Of a stretch of 64,000 nt of DNA, positions 33,551-44,500 are shown piece by piece; within the stretch, counting starts at the first letter, position 1, and each line of letters begins with the position of its first letter. Source of the stretch: Aldrovandia affinis (Eukaryota; Chordata; Actinopteri; Notacanthiformes; Halosauridae); contig JAINUG010000178.1 of NCBI GenBank assembly GCA_029706075.1, positions 1,900,130-1,964,129 of the forward strand, in the 5' to 3' direction. The notes beneath the pieces are model-generated. The model saw only the letters and a program-made list of their open reading frames with translations. It was not told the DNA's origin and did not search any database. Made by a program: the position numbers and the translations under genes.

Positions 33551-36500
33551 AAACTCAAACCTTTGCTCATTCGAGATAACAGAATTAAGAATTGACTTTG
33601 CCGTGTCAGTATTAGTTCATGTTGCTTAAAAAAATCGTAATAAACAATTCAGCATCAATTCGGATGTGGAGACATGTTAAAATCCGCACCGGAGCAAGTG
33701 AGGATAGCGTCGCTAGTTTAACTTCCTCACGCTTACTCTAAGCCTAGGAGAAGATCTAAAGTCACATTTTAGTCTCGCTTCTACCAAGGTTATAGACTCT
33801 CAGACTTCGTACGCAAAAACAAGCTATATTATTATTAGGCTATTACAGTTTGGCTCATGTGTTGTTCCGCATACGGTTGTTTCTGTTAACTTGTGACTTC
33901 CCGATAAAAAGACAAAAGTGTGTTTTTAAACTACTGGTTTAAGATCCGATACGCCAGGTCGTATGCATGGATGTTATGCTAACTGTGACAATAAGGTAAC
34001 TTTCACTCGACAGCCTTGGTTTAGATTTTTAAAGCCATCCAAACTACGGTAGGGGAAATATCAATGTCTATCTAACAATTAGCTTACATTTAAAATATAA
34101 CTTCACCAAAAAAATAGTTTTTCACTTCCATCACTTTGGATTGGACCGTGGATGGCAAGCACAATACAGGTCCACGTGCGTGAGTCGAATAAATGGCAAG
34201 AACATCTACACCTGTAAAAACGTGTTGTTGCTGTGGTTACGTGCTTTCTGAATTTAATAATCTTTTTTATTAAGCACTAGATTTGCGGTTGCAAAGCCTT
34301 GGATCACGGAATGGAGTTCCTTCTGCGTAGTGTGTTTTAACTGTTGAGGGTGTGTTTTTGGCGCTTTGCTCACGTTTTTTGGGCTCCTGATGTGATCTCA
34401 GCGTAAGAATCTTTACCCCCTGTTGAGTGTTAGGACCGCACACCCCCGAGAGTTCGTGGAAATGTGCCATTGGTATGCCGATTCTGCGTTTTTCCGTGGC
34501 ACAACTGGATTCATGTTCTTAGTTAAATAACAGATTGTGCAGATGTGTTGCGTTAGTTACGGAAATAACACAAAATAAATTATTAGTGCGGTGTGTGACT
34601 GTAATGTTCTGTGACGTTTCATAACGTAGGTTAACCACACATTTTCCACAACCCTTGACTACCCCCTACCATGTAGCTCCGTGCTTCTAACTTATTTCCG
34701 TCTGCTTCCGAAAAATGCAAGTCCGTTTTTAGGGAAACTATTCACGAATTTACGAAACCCTCGTTATATCAGATATTTCTCCAGTCCCCCTCGGAGTGAT
34801 GCTATAATCCTGCCGTTAGTTTTTCGCTTACATCAGTGAAGTGAGAGAGGGGGGAGGGTACGGTCTTAAATATTCGCTCTGAAGCAAGCCTGATTGGAAA
34901 AAATCTCCGTTTTGGGGAAACGTTTTATTTAGCGCCCGTCTTGTACCTCGTCGTAAATCATTATGGACCGCATTATAAAAATGTAATTGAAACAGATAGA
35001 TGAGAATACAGTTCATCCAACTCCGTTCCGTTCAGATAATCCCTGCTTTGTATAACATGCAGGGTTGTATAGGCTTAATTTCATACAATTTAAATATGTT
35101 TCAATCGCGTGCACAGCCACGTTGAGTACAAAGATCCACCAACATATCATCTCCCCCACTATTTCAGACTCAGACATAAACACAAAACTGTGCTAAAATG
35201 CGAACGTTCCTATAAATGGTGCTTCGGTGCCGCTGGTTTTAAGTTGTTTGAGACTCTGATCAAATATCACCAGTCCCCATTTATGGAAATAGGTGGGGTC
35301 ATATCCAGGCACGTGATTTCATTGCGAAACCCAAGAAAACACATCAAACGCAGAGTTTTGCAACTCAAAAGGTTTGGCATGCGTCAAAACGTATTGTATT
35401 GCCAGGCTGCAGCAGGGAAGAGATCGAGTTGCGCGCTGTTTATTCACACGCAGACATATCGTCCCCGCTGCTGCATAGTGCCCGCTTGTGTTTTTTCCCC
35501 CACTTTGTGGGATGCGATTGCTGCTGCCAGGGTTCTTTGTAAAGAGGGTTCAGTTTCAAAGGAGTCCGTCCATGTCACGGGGGGGCGGTGAAGGGGGTGT
35601 GGTTGTTTAGGAGTGCCAAGGGAAAGTTCGGGTACACAGAGCGTCCTTTGTGTGCGTCCTGAGTCACAGTCGGTGGACAGGAGGCTCCGACGCACAGCGT
35701 ACGGAGCGCTGCAGATCGAATCACATGCAGCTGTGTTGGCATTGTGTTCATGTATCTGGAGGGGCGCGGTGTGGGGGGTGCATTCACTCTAAATATGGTC
35801 GTGCATTTCGTTAGTTAGCATTAAAAGCCAGTATTACATTATTATCACTTTGCATCCTTCACATTAACCAATAAAAAAAGTGTTTGTGTATGAATAAAAA
35901 AAATTAAAAAAATAAACTTGGGGAAAAACGTCCTGTGGTTCTGGCCTGAGGACCACCCCCCGGCCCCCCACCCCCTCCAGCTGTGCCTCTCAAGCCGCTG
36001 CACTGCCACCCAGACACACTGCAGCTGCTCCAATGTGCTCTCCTGCAAGCCAGCAGCTTTTTTTAATTGTAAAAAAAAAAAAAAAAAAAAAAAAAGATTT
36101 CCTCCCCATTTATACCCAACCCGTAGCGTGTTGTTGGGAGGTGCTGACGCAGCACTATCTTGGGTTGGGGGCTGGCACACTCATCCCCGCGCCCCCGGGA
36201 TGAGGGCAGTTGCGTCCCACCGCTGTGGACCCCTGGTCTGTGTCGCTCTGGATAAGAGCATCTGTTAAATTGCCTGTAATGTTCGCCTTCAGTGTTAATC
36301 GACGGTGTTCCGCCTCAGTGTTGACATAGTGTTGAACCTCAGTGTTAACGGACGGTGTTCCGCCTCAGTGTTAACGGACCCAGTGTTAACCGAGTGTTCA
36401 TCTCTGTTCCGCCCTTTTGCAGCAACAGCACAGCAAGAAGTATGGGAGGATCTTCAAGTCACGGTTTGGGCCCCAGCTGGTGGTGTCGATCGCGGACCGG

Positions 36501-39500
36501 GACATGGTCGCCGAGGTGCTGAGGGCGGAAGGCGTGGCCCCTCAGCGGGCAAACATGGAGTCGTGGAAGGAGTACCGTGACATGAGGGGGCGCTCGACGG
36601 GGCTGATCTCGGCGTGAGTGTCTGATCTTTGAACCCCCCCCACTTACTTCTGTTCACTTGCGTATCTCAGGGCTCGATTGGTGGTTTCTGAGAGTATCGT
36701 TACTCATCAGTATTGTTTATCAAATAATAACACAAAAAAATGTAGCCAAAAGGGAAGATTATAAACCAGATACCCCAAACCAATTGGGGAACAAAAAACT
36801 GGAAATGCTATGGGGGGTTGGGGGGAGAATGTGATGGACTGGGGATATGGGAATCTATCCACTGATGACCTGAGCTTTCTGTCCAGTGATACAGGGTGGT
36901 GTAAGGTGCAGCAGAGATACAGGTCAGAGTAGAGTGGTGCAGAGATACAGGGTGGTGTAAGGTGCAGCAGAGATACAGGGTGGTGTAAGGCGGCGCAGTG
37001 ATACAGTGCAGCAGAGATACAGGTCAGAGTAGAGTGGTGCAGAGATACAGGGTGGTGTAAGGTGCAGCAGAGATACAGGGTGGTGTAAGGTGCAGCAGAG
37101 ATACAGGGTGGTGTAAGGTGCAGCAGAGATACAGGGTGGTGTAAGGTGCAGCAGAGATACAGGGTGGTGTAAGGTGCAGCAGAGATACAGGGTGGTGTAA
37201 GGTGCAGCAGAGATACAGGGTGGTGTAAGGTGCAGCAGAGATACAGGGTGGTGTAAGGTGCAGCAGAGATACAGGTCAGAGTAGAGTGGTGCAGAGATAC
37301 AGGGTGGTGTAAGGTGCAGCAGAGATACAGGGTGGTGTAAGGTGCAGCAGAGATACAGGTCAGAGTAGAGTGGTGCAGAGATACAGGGTGGTGTAAGGTG
37401 CAGCAGAGATACAGGTCAGAGTAGAGTGGTGCAGAGATACAGGGTGGTGTAAGGTGCAGCAGAGATACAGGGTGGTGTAAGGTGCAGCAGAGATACAGGT
37501 CAGAGTAGAGTGGTGCAGAGATACAGGGTGGTGTAAGGTGCAGCAGAGATACAGGGTGGTGTAAGGTGCAGCAGAGATACAGGGTGGTGTAAGGTGCAGC
37601 AGAGATACAGGTCAGAGTAGAGTGGTGCAGAGATACAGGGTGGTGTAAGGTGCAGCAGAGATACAGGTCAGAGTAGAGTGGTGCAGAGATACAGGGTGGT
37701 GTAAGGTGCAGCAGAGATACAGGGTGGTGTAAGGTGCAGCAGAGATACAGGTCAGAGTAGAGTGGTGCAGAGATACAGGGTGGTGTAAGGTGCAGCAGAG
37801 ATACAGGTCAGAGTAGAGTGGTGCAGAGATACAGGGTGGTGTAAGGTGCAGCAGAGATACAGGTCAGAGTAGAGTGGTGCAGAGATACAGGGTGGTGTAA
37901 GGTGCAGCAGAGATACAGGTCAGAGTAGAGTGGTGCAGAGATACAGGGTGGTGTAAGGTGCAGCAGAGATACAGGGTGGTGTAAGGTGCAGCAGAGATAC
38001 AGGGTGGTGTAAGGTGCAGCAGAGATACAGGTCAGAGTAGAGTGGTGCAGAGATACAGGGTGGTGTAAGGTGCAGCAGAGATACAGGGTGGTGTAAGGTG
38101 CAGCAGAGATACAGGGTGGTGTAAGGTGCAGCAGAGATACAGGTCAGAGTAGAGTGGTGCAGAGATACAGGGTGGTGTAAGGTGCAGCAGAGATACAGGG
38201 TGGTGTAAGGTGCAGCAGAGATACAGGGTGGTGTAAGGTGCAGCAGAGATACAGGGTGGTGTAAGGTGCAGCAGAGATACAGGGTGGTGTAAGGTGCAGC
38301 AGAGATACAGGGTGGTGTAAGGTGCAGCAGAGATACAGGGTGGTGTAAGGTGCAGCAGAGATACAGGTCAGAGTAGAGTGGTGCAGAGATACAGGGTGGT
38401 GTAAGGTGCAGCAGAGATACAGGTCAGAGTAGAGTGGTGCAGAGATACAGGGTGGTGTAAGGTGCAGCAGAGATACAGGTCAGAGTAGAGTGGTGCAGAG
38501 ATACAGGGTGGTGTGGCGCGCAGTGATACAGGTCAGAGTAGAGTGGTGCAGAGATACAGGGTGGTGTAAGGTGCAGCAGAGATACAGGGTGGTGTAAGGT
38601 GCAGCAGAGATACAGGGTGGTGTAAGGTGCAGCAGAGATACAGGGTGGTGTAAGGTGCAGCAGAGATACAGGGTGGTGTAAGGTGCAGCAGAGATACAGG
38701 TCAGAGTAGAGTGGTGCAGAGATACAGGGTGGTGTAAGGTGCAGCAGAGATACAGGTCAGAGTAGAGTGGTGCAGAGATACAGGGTGGTGTAAGGTGCAG
38801 CAGAGATACAGGTCAGAGTAGAGTGGTGCAGAGATACAGGGTGGTGTAAGGTGCAGCAGAGATACAGGTCAGAGTAGAGTGGTGCAGAGATACAGGGTGG
38901 TGTAAGGTGCAGCAGAGATACAGGTCAGAGTAGAGTGGTGCAGAGATACAGGGTGGTGTAAGGTGCAGCAGAGATACAGGGTGGTGTAAGGTGCAGCAGA
39001 GAGGTACAACGGCAGTGCCCCACCTGAGACTCGAACCTGCAACCTCTAATTTACAAGCCCAGCTCCCTAACCACTATGCTACACTGCCGCTCTCTATCGG
39101 ATGTCAATCTTAGAACAACGCCTCGGGGCCTCCGATAGCATAGTGGTCTAACGCAGCGGTCCCCAACCTTTTTTGCACCACGGACGGTTTCATGCAAGAC
39201 CATTTTTTCCACGGACCGGGGGAGTGGGTGAAAAAAACTGAGACAAGTGCGGAAAAGAGGCACAGACGGAAGTGGTCATTTTTCTAAATAAAACACCCTG
39301 CAGACTGCGATAGTCAATCAATTAAAACGTTTTTATTATTTCTGTGCCTCACGGACCAGTGGTTGGGGACCCCTGGTCTAACGCACCCGTATTGCCTGGT
39401 CCTTTACGAGTGTGAGCTGCCTATCATGGTGGTGGTTGAAAACCCGACTGTACCAGACCGGCCCTGGCGGGGAGCCCCGTTTGGCTGTCTGCCCCAGGGG

Positions 39501-42500
39501 GAGGGGGGAGGGAGAGCTGGCACGAGCTTGCCGTAAACAAATAAAGGTACATCCGATACCATAATAAAATACAAATCAACAGAACATCTGAAGAGCCAAA
39601 TCACCTGAATGAACAGTGTTTGACTCCAGGGGGATAACGCGCGTTGTTTTTTTCTGCCTGGCGACCCGAAGGGAGGGCGAGGATTGGATGAAGATGCGGA
39701 GCGTGCTGAGGCAGCTAATCATGCGGCCGCGCGACGTCGCCGTCTTCTCCGATGACATTAATGCCGTGGTGGCCGACCTGGTGACCCGCGTCTGCCAGCT
39801 GCGCAGGAAGCAGCCGGACGGCCTCACCGTGCTCAACGTCAACGACCTGTTCTTCAAATACGCCATGGAGGGTGAGCCACATCGGGGTCGGGGTCTGGTC
39901 GGGGTCGGGTGACCGGAAAAGGCACTTGTTCTAAGCGCAGGTTGCCTGCTGGAGCCTGGATTCAAGCCGTGCCTCTAGTCGGGAGTCCAGTTTGGGGGCT
40001 GCGATTGGCTGTCAGAAACGAATGGGAGTCTATGTACCCACAGCTAGCATACTTAAAATTGCGTATCACAATTGCAATTCATCCAGTAATGTATATAAGA
40101 TTGGCAGGAACCCACTGAAAAACAGAGATTATCTGAGCTGGGCCTAAGGCTTTGTTTGCCCTTTTAAACAATGTTTTTATTCCTTTGAGAGAAAAATAAA
40201 TAAATAATAATAATAATAATAAATATATATATATATAGTATAGATAGTGTGCTGAAAGTGGGCTACCTTCAATTTAGGTAGCACGACCACAACTCTATTC
40301 TTGTGAATGTTTTGAAACTGAAACCATGTGCTTCTGTCTGCAGAAATAACATCAGCCAAGGTGTCAATACAACATGCTCAACTTCCAAATGAACCACATC
40401 AACTTGGTTAGCAGTTAGAGGCAATTTTAGCATGCAGTTTTGAGCTGCAGGTACATAAGATTCCCATTGTTTTCAGACGATGCTAGCCATTGTTGGACTC
40501 ACTGTTTATGCAATGAATTCGCCAGAAAATAAAAACAATATTACTTTGATCGATTTTGGGTAAACTAACACTCTTAGGCAGGCCTTAATCTCAGTGTTAT
40601 GTGCTGGGAAATTGTCAACTGAACTTGCATAACTTCTGGGACAAACTTGATTTCAAAGCCATTCATTTTGAAATGGGACACAGACTTTCCTTCATCACGT
40701 TGAAGAGAGTGACCATCAAAACAGTGAGAAATGCTTGGGCGCTGTTCTTTGAATGATTCGCTGTTAATACACACCTTTTTAGTAAGGAATCAACTTAAAG
40801 GTAAAACACCTCAATTAATATGGAACTACAACTCCCATGGGATCGCAACATTTCATAGCATAGTTTAATTTGCACGTTTTACGTTCATCGCCCGATTCCT
40901 TAATAAAAAGGGGTTGCTTATCAGCAAATCATTGAAGGAATAACCCCCCAGGCATTTTTAAAACATTTCAATCCTTATTTTATTTTATTTTTTTATACGA
41001 TGAAGGAAAGTTTGCGTCTCATTGGAAATGAACGGCTTCCGGTCTAGTTTCATTCCGGAAATTCCCCGTTACTAGGACTGTTGATAAGGAAGTGTCAACT
41101 TGAATTTCCCAGCGTATTTCTGATCTAATGACCCCCCCCTCCTCCTGCTTTGGTTGATGTAATGCCACCTCCCCCCTCCCCCAGGTGTGTCGGTGATCAT
41201 GTACGAGCAGCGGCTGGGCTGCCTGGAAGAGCGGATTCCGCAGCAAAGTCTGGAGTACATCGCCGCGCTGCACCTCATGTTCAGCTCCTTCAAGACGTCC
41301 ATGTACGCCGGAGCCATCCCAGTATGGCTGCGCCCCTTCATCCCCAAACCCTGGAGAGAGTTCTGTCACTCCTGGGACGGCCTGTTCAAATTCAGTAAGC
41401 TATAAGCAACTGGGGAGGGGGCGGGCACTCGTGTCTGTGCGTCGGACTGGACGTGTCCGTAACTGGACTGAGCTCATCCCTGTTGATTGGCACAAACTGT
41501 TCCATACTGTTCCATACTAAACAAACATTAGATGTAGACGGGCGCACCCCGGGCACACCTGTTCTTTGGCTCTGTGGTAAGGGCGGGGGCCTCTTTGTCT
41601 GTGCACAGGCCAGATCCACGTGGACAGGAAGTTGTCCGAGATTCGGGCTCGGCTGGCCGCGGGAGAGGAAGTGAAGGGCGGGATGCTGACCTACCTTTTG
41701 GTAACCAAGGAGATGACGGTGGAGGAGATCTACGCCAACATGACCGAGATGCTGCTGGCTGGAGTGGACACGGTGAGGGCGGGATGTGGGGAGGAGGCAG
41801 GGTAAGGAGTGCGACAGCAGAGGCCATAACGTTTCTTCCTCCTCTACGCGGTGTTTGAACAAAATCACTCATATCCAATTAAAGGACGTATTAAAGTCGA
41901 TGAAGCAATGAACGGTCCATACCCCACAACGAGCACAGGCCCAGCTCAGCACTAACCCAATGAAATAAAAAATCTATTTGAATAAAACAAATCTCAAATT
42001 ACCAATGCAATAAAAATCTATATTATACATTACTGAAAGTTACGTTAAAAGTCCACCCCAGCGCCTCAAATGTCGACCTTTCTCTGTCCAGAGGTCAACC
42101 TAGAGTATACTCTGACTCAAGAATGAGGTGTTTTCATTGGCTACCAGAGTATAAGAGACAACAATGAAGGAACAAACCCAAAACAATCAAGTCTTTCTAG
42201 GCCTAAAAGAAGTGGAACTTGAGACATGAGCTTTCACAGAAAGAACACAAAGACCTTCAGCACATTTCCATAAATATATACAGACGCTTTGAAACCAAAC
42301 CCTTAAATGATATTGCTTGTTTTAATATCCTCTATTGTTGCTCGGCTGTTGGGCATAGATGAGAGGGGAATCGGGTGTAAGGAGGATTTAAGAAGCAAGG
42401 GGTGTTTAAACAGGGCAAAGCTGTCCCCCCCAACCCCGCTGTCACCACGGGCTTGGTTCTGATGTGGGGTCTTGGTTCTGGTATGAGAAGGTATTGGTTC

Positions 42501-44456
42501 TGTTGTGTGGGGTTTGGCTTTGGTATGAGGGGGTCTTGGTTCTGCTGTTGGGGGCTTGGTTCTGGTGTATGGGTGTTTAGTTCTGGTATGTGCGTGGCTT
42601 TGTTCTGGCATGTGTTGGTCTGGGGGTCAGTGTGGGGGTCTTGGCTCTGCTGTTGGGGGTGTGGGGATGTTGGCTCTGCTGTTGGGGGTGTGGGGATGTT
42701 GGCTCTGCTGTTGGGGGTGTGGGGATGTTGGCTCTGCTGTTGGGGGTGTGGGGATGTTGGCTCTGCTGTTGGGGGTGTGGGGATGTTGGCTCTGCTGTTG
42801 GGGGTGTGGGGGTCTTGGCTCTGCTGTTGGGGGTGTGGGGGTCTTGGCTCTGGCACTGGGGGCGTGCGAGGCTTGGCTTCGGCAGGGCTTGGCTGTAAGC
42901 ACAGCTGGCCTGGGCAGCAGGGTCAGGCCAAAGCAGCGCTGGGATTGTTCTCAGGGCCTTTATTTCATTAGACTGATCAGTCTGGCAGTCCTGCACAGGG
43001 GGCCTTTGTTTGCACCAAGTCAAACAGCTGTCTGACACCTCCTTAACATCTCCTCTTTACCCAGAATTCCCCCGGGGGCCTGTCAAGGGATGCAATGTGG
43101 CGTCAGATTTACGGTTTTTCTTTTGTGCGGCCTGGTCAAAAGGGCATGGCAGGGATGGGGATGAGCGGGAGCGACTCCCCCATTGTGTCGCTCACCTCTC
43201 TGTTCTGCTTGACGTGTGGCCAGATGAGGTGTTTGGGCTTATTACCCCAATGTTGGATGAGTTCCTGAGTGTGTGAACTCTCCGAGCTGGCTTTCTTCTC
43301 ATCTTTTTTGTCTGTGGGACCATTATGGTAGTTTCCATGGGGAGGTTCTGACCCGACCCGAAGCCTAATGTGTCTCACGTTTGGGTAAACACTCAAGGCA
43401 GGCCTAGCCCCAACGCGCGCTTACGAAACTGGGGAAGCTAGTTCCTGCAGGGTCTGCTCTACACAACATATAACACAATATATTATGTCTTTGATTAACT
43501 AAGAAGTGGTTATTTTGCGTTAATCCATGAGCAGTGACAATGTTTAGACCGTTTGCCCCATAGATACCGCAACTTAGATACCGCACTGGCTGCAGTTGTA
43601 TGTTGCAGCGACACGTTTGCAGGGCCACCATATTGGCGCGGGCAAGATCCGCGTCTAAACAAACTCGTGTAATGCGAGATGCAGACTTCCCGTGATAAAA
43701 ATCTACTGTCACTCGCTTAATTCTCAACCAATTTTCGTGAAACTTGGCTTGTTATAGACGTGAGAAATTTCTGCTTGATTTCAGACCAGCTCTTTGTAAA
43801 AATGCCCTTTTAACTGTTATACACGAGTTGTCAAAATGTCAGAGCTGATTATGTTTTTACTGTTTGAAGCTACCAAGAAAGCAGTAGAGGGTGATTGTTA
43901 TAAACTTATTAGGTTGCCAGCTTCTGCAGAAAATCGTTGAGGTAACTCAACAATTGTGAAATCTGGATTTAACCTGCATAACTGTTATGCCTACATTTCT
44001 CATGTTAACAAGCCAAATTTAGCAATAATTGGTTGAGAATTAAGCGAGTGACAGTTTAGATGTTTAGATGCGGATCTTGCCCGCACCAATATGGCGGCCG
44101 TGTAGACGCATCTGAACATGTTTTTATACATCATAAATAAACACGTGGGAGCATAACAGCGGTGTGTGTGGGCATCCTCTTTTTACTTGTGTGAAAATGA
44201 GTGTGAAAATGAGGCAGTCGTCGTATTTCCTCTCAAACCGCCTGTCCCGTGTCTGACTGGCGCTACTGCTCTTCTCCGCTAGACCTCGTTCACCTTGTCC
44301 TGGAGCATCTACCTGCTGGCGCTCCACCCTCAGGTGCAGCAGCGGATCTATGAGGAGGTGGAGCGCACGCTGCGGCCCGGCCAGGTGCCCGTCTCCGAGG
44401 ACATTCCCAGAATGCCCCTCATCCGAGGGCTGGTGAAGGAAACGCTCAGGTACACC

Positions 44457-44500
<44 letters not shown>

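Noticed and set aside
36885..39003. CRISPR-like array
   Set aside because: Units are contiguous with no unique spacers and the context is a vertebrate intron.
39146..39383. Segmental duplication explanation for the doubled GTCTAACG
   Set aside because: The duplicated 8-mer sits exactly at both ends of an element with matching inverted termini, which is the hAT target duplication.
42332..43038. Proline/histidine-rich minus-strand open frames
   Set aside because: Translation of the G-rich minisatellite in CYP27C1 intron 5.
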